NCBI GenBank assembly: GCA_015179125.1
Contig: WHVA01000285.1
Location: 81,251 to 145,250, forward strand
DNA from: Gautieria morchelliformis
Lineage: Eukaryota; Basidiomycota; Agaricomycetes; Gomphales; Gomphaceae
Length of the DNA stretch: 64,000 bases
Direction of reading: 5' to 3'
Shown: positions 54,398 through 64,000 of the stretch, in pieces
Numbering within the stretch: the first letter of the stretch is position 1
How the letters are laid out: every line of letters begins with the position of its first letter
Made by a program: the position numbers and the translations under genes
Notes under the pieces: model-generated
The model's database searches: none
Told to the model about the DNA's origin: nothing
The model's input: the letters and a program-made list of their open reading frames with translations, nothing else

Positions 54398-57300
54398 TCA
54401 AGGAGCTCTAAGTAATACATCTTTATATACAATGTTGGTTGTGTTCAAACCCTCCTCAAGCAATACCTTCACTTTGTTCCAGCTTGTTCCCCTTGAAACA
54501 CCAACATACAACTGACCATGTCCAAACACTGGATATCTCAGGTCCAGCCCAACCGTACCCAAAGACTGTCCCTGAGACTTGTTGATGGTCATTGCAAATG
54601 CCACACGCACTGGAAACTGTCTCCTCTGCAGCACAAATGGTAATTCTCCCTCTGATGGTGAAATGGTGATCCTGGGGATGAAAGCAGTATTTCCTGCACG
54701 TGGACCTGAGATGATCCTGACCTCCAACACTCTATTCCTCATCCTCACCAACCGCAACCTTGTCCCATTGCATAGTCCTTGCTTCTTATCCAAATTGCGC
54801 AACATCATCAGAGGCACTCCAGGCTTGACTTCCAAGTGAGCAGGAGGAAGACTGCCCATCTCTATGGAATTCAGATACTCAACAGGATACTGCTCTGCAA
54901 AGTCGGTTTCCTTGACAGAATCTGCACAGTGGAAGACCTGAGCATCACCTGGAAACTGCCTCAACACCATGGAATTGATCTCATTGACCTCAATATTTCT
55001 GGGACAGAGGATGGCCCGCTCCAAGAAATAATTGTCCTGGGCAGGGATTGCATTGCCAATGCCAGGGTATATTTCCTGGATCAGCTCTGCAATTCCAGGG
55101 CCACAAACCATGTGTTGAGGGAGTGAGAACGTATGATCTAGTGGGAGATCCTTTCCCTGACCCACATTCTGCAGCCATTCTGCAAACCTGGCTCTGTCAG
55201 GGTCATTTCTCACCCGCATGTGCTCTGTCAGATGGAGGACCTTGATCTTTGGCCACAGATATGACTTCTGAAGGGTAGCTCCCACGATATCCTCCTTGGA
55301 GCCTTTGGGGACAATTGGGAGAGTCTGCTGAAAGTCACCTCCAAAGGCAACCGTGATGCCACCAAAGGGTCTGTCAGGCTGGTCAAGGAAATCCCTCAGT
55401 GTCCTGTCAATGGCCTCTACGGCATGGCGATGCTGCATTGCAGCCTCATCCCAAATGATGAGCCTGGCCAGTCTCAGCATATCAGCCTGGTCAGAGTTCT
55501 TTTTGATGGAGGAGAGAGAGCCCTCATGGACAGGAATTGGAATTCCAAGCATGCTGTGAGAGGTTGTCCCATTAGTGAGGATAAGTGCAGCCATTGCAGA
55601 TGAGGCTACAGCAAGCACAATGAGACTCTCCGCTCTACAGGAGTGGATTAGGGTGTTCCATGTGAATGATTTCCCAGCGCCCCCTGAGCCAGTGACGAAA
55701 AACATTTGTCCATTAGGTTTCCCCTGAGCATCTATGTCCAGTGCCGACCGTAATATCTGATCATGCGCAGACCTTTGCCCCTCATTCAGCTTGGGAACCT
55801 CCTCATCAGCCATCTGCCTCTCTTGAACAGGGTCATAGTCCCTCTGCTCAGCTATGAACCTGTTTCCAATCAGGACCTCCCACTCGCCTACCACCCGAGG
55901 CATATCTTTAAAGCTGCTCAAGGACATTCCATTACGTTGAAGGAGTTTATCCAAGAGAAAGAGGCCAAAATCGTAGACCTGATCATCCCGTGGCTCCTGG
56001 ATATTGTGCCTGATTTGGAGCCGATGTCTGAGATCATCACATATGTGCTCCTTGAAGGCATCCCATAGTCTGTCAGGTTGTGAGGGAATGCAATGACCAA
56101 GGATGGTGGCAAAGAGATGTCTGAGCTGAGCGCCTGTTTCATGCCACTGGCTTCCTGGAGACACAACCTCCACTCCTGATCATCCTCCAGAAGTCCCCTG
56201 GCAAGACAGGCCTCCTTGTAAGTAGCACATTGTATGCCATCCACCGTCCTAAGCTCCTCAAAGGATCTGGCCCCCTTGACCACTGTGAGGAGAGTGCGCA
56301 AATAAAATCTCTCTCCTGATTTTGGGCTTGCAAAGTGAAGGCGTCCAATGCTATATCCCCTTTGACGTGGTGTCCATACCCTTTCCTCTTTTTTCCAGGT
56401 AAAATGCTCAGGAAAATCCACATAGAGCACATCGCGTGCATGAGGGTAGGCAGCATTGGCCTCAAAGTAAGCCATGAGCGCTGTCTTTGACCCCTCGACC
56501 CTGTTCATGATGGTGAGCGGATCAGCATCAGGATTGAAAACGACTGATTGCTGGTCTTTTTCATGGACTGGCAGTGCCATGACTGCAGGCACTTGGGTGT
56601 GGATTTCCCGCTCCAGCAACCTCCAACAGGCCTCATGAGCACTGACATAGCGAGCGTCCAGGTACTTCTTTATCTCATCATGGTCGACACCAAACTCCAT
56701 GGTGGTCCGATCGTGGCCCTTGTATAGATACTTGTGGATATACTTGACGCACCTCACACTGAAGGTGAATTCAAGGTTGATGTGACACCGGAGTTTGAGC
56801 AAGAGCAGAGGAGAGTATGGCACAACCCATCTGTTGTCCACATGTCACCTCTGACATTGTGCAGCCTTCCATCATTGCGACGACGATATTTTGGATATCC
56901 ATCTACATTCACAACGGTCTCCTCACAGAATGGCTTTGGGAAGCCTTTCTTGCACTTGCCATTTTCCATGCAGGGTGCGTTTGGATTCATTTGTCCACAG
57001 GGACCATGTGTCATCAGCTCACAGACCAACCGGTAGAGGACAGGATGAGTCTCTGGATCAGGAACTCTGCCGAAATCATTGAATCCACCTCATGTGGATG
57101 TTTGACCTTGGACTCCCTATCAACCAGATAAGCAGGTGCATGTGTGGGAGCCCCCTCTTCTGGAATTCAATAGTGTGAACATGAGCGACAGTTTCTCCAA
57201 AGATCTTGTCCTTGACGATCAAGTCAATGAGGTATTTCTTTTTGAGGTGAAACACCGCGACACCAGGTCAGGTCTGTCCTGAGCAGTTTGTCCAGGGAGC

Positions 57301-59401
57301 AACTCGCCACTATCTATCCCACTTTGGATTGGCAGTCATGGTAATAAATAAATCAGGGGGACCCTTCTTTGTTGTAATGGCCAGGGAGTTCTGGCAGTTT
57401 TGATTCATGTCCCGTGTACTTCTTGAAATGTCGCAGGCAGAATGACTTTTATGCCCAAGCTGTTTGCATCTCCAATGTCATTGTCCAAGCCTCCATATGA
57501 ATCTACCATCTGGTTATACTGCTCAGCACCAGAGTGTGTTGATTGGCCCTGATCCACCTCAGTCTGCTTTGCTCTGCAGCAGCCCAGGAGTCTACAATGT
57601 ACTGCTGGAACAATTTGCCACCACGCAGGAGTGTTGTAGGTTCTCTCCTCTCTGGAACAGACGATACGCATGGTACTGTATTTGGGTGACCTGTGTCCGT
57701 CTGTTTGGATTGGGATTGGCCTGCGAGCACGCTCTGGCTCATGATAAGGAATACCTGGTTCCCATCCCAACTCTCCCTTGGGAAAGAGCAAGACATAGTG
57801 CAGAGAGGCATAGTTTGCATTGGTATCCAATACCCTTCTGAAAGGTCCACCTCTGAGCTGGACAATAATATCCCTAGGTTCAGGGTCGATGCCATCTCAG
57901 GAAGAACGACTGCAATCTCATCTGCAGTTGGGACATTATATCTCCTAGGATCCCTGTGGCCCTGTATGTGAGCCTTGCCTGGATGTCACCATTCTGTTCT
58001 TGAGCTCTGAGCCTCTCAGCTGCTTGTTTATATTGCGCACATGAGGATTGCATAGCAGGAGCATTTCCTGCAAGTCTCCCATGATAGTTGGAGACAGATG
58101 CTCATTACGATTTTTCTCTTTGCCAAAGCCAGTGCAGGATCATATATGTAAAGCTGGGCATACTTTGGATCGTCTTCATTGTCAGGGAGGAGAGAGCCAT
58201 GGAGATGATACAGTTCACCCTGTAGCTTGAGCACATATGGACCACGACCCTCCGAAGCAAATCTTGGTCAAAGTTGGCCCCCACAGAAGTGAATGCAAAC
58301 GCAGCATTATACTGCCTGATATTCTGGCGAAATCCTTTTGCCTCAGGGTCCTGGCCTTCTAAAAGCTGTTTCAACGGCTGAGGGGGCTCTGGCAGGTCTT
58401 CCAGCTGCACCTTTCCTTCCATACAGCAATCACCAAATCTGGGCCGCACATTTGAGGATTTCTGCAGACGTTCTGCCTCCAGTGTAATGCTCCACAGTCA
58501 GGGCAGGGAATAACCATGGGACCCAAATCATGACGCTGCACATCTGCCTCAATTATTCTAGAGCGACCAAGTGGAAGAGGAGGAGGAGGTCGCTGAGGAC
58601 GCTGCCGAGGTACAGGGAGCGGCTGAGGAGGTGCAGGGAGCAGCTGAGGAGGTGCAGGGAGCGGCTGAGGAGGTTCAGGGAGTGGCTGGGGAGGCTGAGG
58701 AGGTGCAGGGAGCGGCTGAGGAGGTGCAGGGAGTCGCTGAAGAGGCCGCAAAAGTGCAGGGAGTAGCGGCGGCATTGGTCTTATTGCATTGGCCTGAGCA
58801 CGCAATGCTGCCACTCCTGCAGAACCTACTACAGGAGGTCTAGGAGCTGGTTGTACAGGTGCTTGCCTGTGTCTTCCCAAGGGCTGTGCTGGGATAGGCA
58901 GTATCCCAGCAGCCTGAGCACGCAAATCTGCCACCGCTGTAGAGCCTACCACCGGATGTCCAATTCCAGCTGCCTGAGCACGCAACTGAGCAATAGCCGC
59001 TGAACCTACTACGGGAGCAGGCTGTACAGGGTCTGGCCTATTTCTTCTCAGGGGCTGTAATGGTGGGATAACTGCTAACTGTGCACGAAGGGCTGCCACC
59101 TGCTCTCCAGGACTGAGATTAGGAGGACGCGATGGTCCTGCAAGCATAGGAGGACGTGATGGCCCGGCCACAGGTTGTTGAAAAGGATCAGCGACATTGC
59201 TTCTAGGAGGAGGTGGGGGATGGCAAAAGGCTGTGGTGGAGGGGGTGGCTGGTCCTGAGCTCTGACAGCAGCAGCAGCAAGTGCACGCGCTCTCCGATCA
59301 GTGGGCGACGTCATGTGACCCTCCTGCTCCTCCCTCGCCCTTTCACGCTCCTGCTGACGATTTCTCTCTGGAGTAGATGGATCCCTGAGAAATGCAGGCA
59401 T
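54398..59401 (-). pseudogene. Helitron Rep-helicase, element B, frameshifted
   Basis: From the N-terminus: a Pro/Gln-rich region (58371-59401) with repeats of the VVGSxxVAxLRAQA type; the Helitron zinc finger CPDCGALHW followed by GDCCMEGKVQLEDLP (58400-58500); the Helitron-like N domain (VDSYGGLDNDIGDANSLGIK near 57450); the HUH nuclease motif GLPHMHLLIW (57140-57165); the tyrosine motif KYIHKYLYKGHDR (56720-56760); and a PIF1-like helicase with Walker A GSGGAGKSFTWNTL (55650-55690), IIWDEAAM (Walker B), GGDFQQTLPIV and the C-terminal INKSQGQSLGTVGLDL and GHGQLYVGVSRG. The end is VYKDVLLRAP. A one-base loss near 56134 (run of three T where element A has four) separates Rep from helicase. Further frame breaks or deletions lie near 57250-57330 and 59200. 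The helicase domain itself is intact over 591 codons. Confidence 0.88.
58610..58760 (-). repeat. tandem repeat coding a Pro/Gln-rich tract in Helitron B
   Basis: Repeats of about 21 bp (GGTGCAGGGAGCGGCTGAGGA and variants on the plus strand), about seven copies. On the coding strand they give the LPAPPQP/LPEPPQP tract. Confidence 0.7.
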
Positions 59402-59477
59402 AAGCTTAGGGGAACAATCAAGCTACCACAATTCAACTTACATTTGCAAGCAGATGCAGCTGTTGTTAATTTTTCTT

Positions 59478-59715
59478 GGGCAAAGTCAGGGGAATTTATT
59501 AATTTCTAATTAAAATAAAATAAATAAATGTCAGATGGCTCACACCAGAGCACAGAGAAATATATACGTACCAAGGATGGGACTGAGAATTTGTTTGTTA
59601 GGCAAAGTCAAGGGAATTTATGATTTTCTATTTAAAATAAAATAAATGTCAGATGGCTCACAGCAGACCAAAGAGAAATATATACGTACCAAGGAAGGGA
59701 CGGGGAAATTGTTTG
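59478..59715. repeat. duplicated unit of about 119 bp upstream of Rep in Helitron B
   Basis: Two copies, from about 59478 and 59598, share GCAAAGTCA.GGGAATTTAT, AAAATAAATGTCAGATGGCTCA and GAGAAATATATACGTACCAA. These are the autonomous-element version of the A/T-rich units seen in elements C2 and D. Confidence 0.7.
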
Positions 59716-59768
59716 ATGAAAATATCCAAGTCTTCTTCGGCTATCCAACTGGAATAATTCCAGTAAAA

Positions 59769-59800
59769 GGTCCTGGTCCTGGTCCTGGTCCTGGTCCTGG
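59769..59800. repeat. hexanucleotide repeat GGTCCT
   Basis: About five tandem GGTCCT units within the untranslated 5' part of Helitron B. Confidence 0.8.
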
Positions 59801-60079
59801 GGAGCTGTCTTCTTCAGCCACCAGTAGTGCAAGTCAACACTAAGAGAACTGCAATGCAATTGTGGCTCCCTCTAAGGCAGCCTGGGATGACTACCTGGCT
59901 CCTTAGCAGAGAAAAAGCTGCCCCACTGAAGAGGTCAACCCCAATAGTTCACTGCAGAGATCTCCCTGGGAAGAGATCTTTTGTGTTCTACACTATAATC
60001 TTTTGTGTTCTGCACTATATAGGCTATCTATTAATTCACTCTCACGCAATTTTATTCTATCTAGTGGGCAGAGAGGAGA

Positions 60080-60378
60080 GGAGGGTGGTGGTGGAGTGCG
60101 CAGACGCGGCTGCGCAGCGTTCTGCCAGCGCGTTCTGCCAGCGCGTTCTGCCAGCTCAGCGCAGGGTTGAGCGCTGGAGCCGGAAGATCGGCGTGAACCG
60201 CCAGGAGCTCGCGGCTGCGCCGCTCGCGCTCCAGGTTCAAGCCGGTCTGCCGGTCACGTGACCGCTGCGCAGCGTTGGTGCTCGCGGCTGCGCCGCTCGC
60301 CGCTGACATAAGATTTACGTAATATTATTTATAAGCGGCGCCCACAACCTCCCACCGTGCTGCTTTCACCTATAGGAA
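60080..60378 (-). other. Helitron 5' terminal module (element B)
   Basis: Contains GTCACGTGAC (60253-60262), several GCGCGTTCTGCCA direct repeats (60115-60150), and GCTGCGCAGCGTT and GCGGCTGCGCCGCTCGC palindromes, ending in the 5' terminus at 60377-60378. Probably carries the promoter of the Rep-helicase gene as well as transposition signals (inference). Confidence 0.65.
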
Positions 60379-63300
60379 CTAGGTGGGTACCCGCGCTTCG
60401 CGCGGGGGTGTAGGTCAAACACCTCAGTAAGTCTAACACATCAGTAAGTCTAACATATCAGTAAGGTCAAGTACATTGGGGAAAATCAAAGTAATCAATT
60501 TCCATCAAGTAAAATGAAGTAAAACACATAAACCATATCAAGAGAAGTGGATATAACAAAATCAAGGAGCTCTAAGTAATACATCTTTATATACAATGTT
60601 GGTTGTGTCCAAACCCTCCTCAAGCAAGACCTTCACTCTGTTCCAATTGGTCCCTCTTGATACACCAACATACAACTGACCATGTCCAAACACTGGATAT
60701 CTCAGGTCCAGCCCAACCGTACCCAAAGACTGTCCCTGAGACTTGTTGATAGTCATTGCAAATGCCAAACGCACTGGAAACTGCCTCCTTTGCAGCACAA
60801 ATGGCAACTCTCCCTCTGATGGCTTAATGATGATCCTGGGGATGAAAGCAATATTGCCTGCACATGGACCTGAGAAGATCCTGACCTCCAACACTCTAAT
60901 GCTTATCCTCACCAACCGCAACCTTGTCCCATTGCATAGTCCTTGCTTCTGATCCAAATTGCGCAACAGCATCAGAGGCACTCCAGGCTTGACTTCCAAG
61001 CGAGCAGGAGGAAGACAGCCCATCTCTATGGAATTCAGATACTCCACAGGATACCGATCTATATCGTCGGATTCTTCAATGGAATTTGCGCAGTGCAAGA
61101 CCTGAGCATCACCTGGAAACTCCCTAAACACCATGGAATTGATCTCATTGACCTCAGTGTTTCTGGCACAGAGGATGGCACGCTCCAGAAAGTAATTGTC
61201 CTGGGCAGGGACTTGATTGCCAATGCCAGGGTATATTTCCTGGATCAGATCTTCAATTCCAGGGCCACAAACCATGTGAGGAGGGAGTGAGAACGTATGA
61301 TCTAGTGGGAGATCCTTTCCCTGGCCCACATTCTGCAGCCATTCTGCAAACCTGGCTCGGTCAGGGTCATTTCTCACCCGCATGTTCTCTGTCAGATGGA
61401 GGACATTGATCTTTGGCCACAGATATGACTTCTGAAGGGTAGCTCCCACGATATTCTCCTTGGAGCCTTTAGGGACAATTGGGAGAGTCTGCTGAAAGTC
61501 ACCTCCAAAGGCGACTGTGATGCCACCAAAGGGTCTGTCAGGCTGGTCAAGGAAATCCCTCAGTGTCATGTCAATGGCCTCTATGGCATGGCGATGCTGC
61601 ATTGCAGCCTCATCCCAGATGAGGAGACTGGCCTGTCTCAGCATGTCAGCCTTGTCAGAGTTCTTTGTGATGAAGGAGAGAGAGCGCTCATGGACAGGAA
61701 TGGGAATTCCAAGCATGCTATGAGAGGTTGTACCCTTAGTGAGGATAAGGGCAGCCATTGCAGATGAGGCTACTGCAATCACAATGAGGCTCTCCGCTCT
61801 ACAGGAGTGGATTAGAGTGTTCCATGTGAATGATTTCCAGCACCACCTGAGCCAGTGACAAAAAACATTTGTCCATCAGGTTTCCCATGAGCATCTCTGG
61901 TCAGTGCCGACCGTAATATCTGATCATGCGCAGACCTTTGCCCCTCATTCAGCCTGGGAACCTCCTCATCAGCTATGTCCCTCTCTGCAACAGGGTCATA
62001 GTCCCTCTGCTCAGCTATGAACCTGTTTCCAATGAGGGCCTCCCACTCGCCTGCCACCCGAGGCATATCATCAAAGCTGCTCAAGGACATTCCACCCTGC
62101 TGGAGGATTTTTTCCAAGAGAAAGAGGCCAAAATCATAAACCTGATCGTCCTGTGGATTCTGCATACCATGTCTGATTTGGAGCTGATGTCTGAGATCAT
62201 CACATATGTGCTCCTTGAAGGCATCCCACAATCTGCCGGGGCCCGATGGATTGCAATGGCCAGGATGGTGGCAAAGAGATGTCTGAGCTGAGCACCTGTT
62301 TTCATGCCACTGGCTTCCTGGAGACACAACCTCAACTCCTGATCATCATCCAGAAGTCCCCTTGCACGACAGGCCTCCTTGTAAGTAGCATATTGTATGC
62401 CATCCACCGACCTAAGCTCCTCAAAGGATCTAGCCCCCTTGACCACTGTGAGGAGAGTGCGCACAAAAAAATCTCTCTCCTGATTTAGGGTTTGCAAAGT
62501 GAAGGCGACCGATGCTAAGCTTCTTTGGCGTGGTGTCCATACCTTTTCCTGTGCTTGCCAGGTAAAATGCTCAGGAAACTCCACATAGAGCAGATCACAT
62601 GCTTCAGGGTAGATATCATTGGCCTCAAAGTAAGCCATGAGCGGTGTCTTTTTCGCCTCAGCCCTTTCTAGGATGTTGTCCACATCCTGGTTGGGATCAA
62701 AGATGATTGTGTGATGGTCCTTTTCATGGACTGGCAGTGCCATGACTGCAGGCACCTGGGTGTGGATTTCCCGCTCCAGCAACCTCCAACAGGCCTCATG
62801 AGCACTGACATAGCGAGCGTCCAGGTACTGCTTAATTTCATCCTGGGTGCGACCAAACTCCATGGTGGTCCGATCATGGCCCTTGTAGAGATACTTGTGG
62901 ATATACTTGATACACCTCACATTGATGGTGAGCTCAGGGTTGATGTGACACCAGAATTTGAGCAAGAGCAGAGCAGGTATGGCACAACCCATCTGTTGTC
63001 CAGCATGTGACCTCTGACATTGTGCAGCCTTCCATCATTGCGACGACGATATTTTGGATATCCATCCTCATTCAGACTGGTTTCCCACAGAATGGCTTTG
63101 GGAAGTTTTTCTTGCACTTGCCATTTTCCATGCAGGGTGCGTTTGGTTTCATTTGTCCACAGGGACCATGTGTCATCAGCTCACAGACCAACCGGTAGAG
63201 GACAGGATGAGTCTCTGGATCAGGGAACTCTGCCGAAATCATTGAATCCACCTCATGTGGATGTCTGATCTTGGAATCTCTTTCAAACCAGATAAGAATA

Positions 63301-64000
63301 TGCATGTGTGGGAGTCCCCTTTTCTGGAATTCAATGGTGTGGACGCGAGCGACGGTTTCCCCAAAAATCTTTTCCTTGACGATCAAGCTAATGAGGTATT
63401 TCTTTTTGAGCTGGAACACCCGCGACACCAGGTCAGGCCTGTCCTGAGGAGTTTGTCCGGCAACAATGCATCCAATACACTCCTCCTGCCAGTTGGGATT
63501 GGCAGTCATGGTAATAAAGAGATCTGCCACACCATCTTCCTTGAAATGGCCAGAGAGTTCTGCAGGTTTTCCTGCATGTCCCGTGTCCCCCCCTGAAATG
63601 TGGCAGGCAGAATGGATCTTTGCCCAAGTTGTTTGGATCTCTGTCATTGTCATTGCGATGAAAGGCATCCATCATCTGGTTATACATCTCAGCACGGAGA
63701 GTGTGTTGATTTGTCCTGATCCACCACAGCCTGCTTTGCTCTGCAGCGGCCCAAGAGTCTACAATGTACTGCTGGAATAATTTGCCAGCGCAGGAGTGTT
63801 GTAGGTTCTTCTGTTCTCTGGAAGAGACGATAGGAATGGAACTGAATTTGGGTGACACAGCCCACTTCGCTCACGCCCGTCTGGTAATTGGCGATAGCGA
63901 ATACCAGGTTGCCACCCCAACTCTCCCCTGGGAAAGAGCAAGACATAGTGAAGAGAGGCATAGTTTGGATTCATATCGGATACCCTTAAAGTCCACCTTT
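60379..64000 (-). mobile_element. autonomous-type Helitron A, 5' part outside window
   Basis: The 3' end is CTAG at 60379-60382 with a perfect 7-bp hairpin (60390-60396 pairing with 60400-60406, loop TTC) and subterminal CAGTAAGTCTAACA-type repeats (60420-60480). The Rep-helicase gene is highly similar to that of element B throughout. The element runs off the right edge of the window. Confidence 0.85.
60562..64000 (-). pseudogene. Helitron Rep-helicase, element A, frameshifted and partial
   Basis: Contains the HUH motif GLPHMHILIWFERDSK (63270-63320), PCGQMKPNAPCMENGKC, the tyrosine motif KYIHKYLYKGHDR (62860-62910), and the PIF1-like helicase (60562-62327) with LIWDEAAM, GGDFQQTLPIV, ending VYKDVLLRAP. 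Single-base losses relative to element B occur near 62262 (before the LWDAFKEH region) and near 61841, inside the Walker A loop (GSGGAG then frame loss), so the ATPase motif is broken. A further frame change lies near 62980-63080. The breaks differ from those in element B. The N-terminus is beyond the window. Confidence 0.85.

Larger units (their letters stand above)
54219..60378 (-). mobile_element. autonomous-type Helitron B (decayed)
   Basis: 6.16-kb rolling-circle transposon on the minus strand. The 3' end is CTAG at 54219-54222, followed inward by the hairpin CCCGCGC-TTC-GCGCGGG (54230-54246) and subterminal repeats (54250-54350). The 5' end at 60377-60378 reads TCCTATAGGTGAAAGCAGC on the element strand and abuts the CTAG of element A. 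It carries a Rep-helicase gene (54398-59401) with frameshifts, a GC-rich 5' module (60080-60378) and A/T-rich tandem units between module and gene. Confidence 0.85.

Overview
The window looks like nuclear DNA of a filamentous basidiomycete, most likely an Agaricomycete. Nearly every gene is broken by several introns of about 50-60 bp with GT..AG ends, genes are packed on both strands, and the set (ICE2, SPC7, ALG10, URB2, UTP4, TIM10, ITT1-like RBR ligase, MTQ2) is fungal. Gene models below were built by eye: starts, stops and several splice junctions were checked by joining conserved motifs across introns, but not every intron was resolved. No rRNA, convincing tRNA or CRISPR array was seen.

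Region 1 (1-21 kb) is a conserved housekeeping stretch: ICE2 (partial), low-molecular-weight tyrosine phosphatase, SH3BGR-type glutaredoxin-like protein, a classical SDR reductase, a kinesin-6-like motor, an inositol monophosphatase, the eRF1 methyltransferase MTQ2, the glucosyltransferase ALG10, an Mpv17/PMP22 protein, a disordered coiled-coil protein, and the kinetochore scaffold SPC7. Several neighbours are divergent with start codons only 40-41 bp apart.

Region 2 (21-27 kb) is the most unusual part. After a 1.9-kb stretch with no recognisable gene there are two neighbouring genes on the minus strand (22927-23487 and 24105-24731). Each encodes a small secreted precursor made almost only of repeats of the tripeptide Ala-Asp-Trp bounded by Lys-Arg or Arg-Arg. 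Almost every spacer between a dibasic site and ADW is a run of X-Pro dipeptides. This is the layout expected for Kex2 cleavage followed by Ste13-type dipeptidyl-aminopeptidase trimming, as in yeast alpha-factor precursors, and would yield many copies of one very short peptide. The second gene is divergent from a gene for a Myb-repeat plus C2H2 zinc-finger transcription factor (25014-26997).

Region 3 (27-47.3 kb) returns to housekeeping genes: TIM10, a 3-beta-HSD-family dehydrogenase, UTP4, an RWD-RBR ubiquitin ligase of the ITT1/RNF14 type, the large URB2 ribosome-biogenesis gene, threonine aldolase, a small At2g23090-like zinc protein, a Nudix hydrolase with a C-terminal membrane segment, and an NAD(P)-dependent reductase of the dihydroflavonol-reductase type.

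Region 4 (48.0-64 kb) is a head-to-tail array of Helitron rolling-circle transposons, all with their 3' ends to the left. Five 3' termini (CTAG preceded by a 7-bp hairpin) lie at 48014, 50490, 51249, 54219 and 60379. The two right-hand elements carry Rep-helicase genes (HUH motif and PIF1-like helicase), both damaged by frameshifts. The left-hand ones are non-autonomous and hold minisatellites, A/T-rich tandem repeats and a nested LTR-like sequence.
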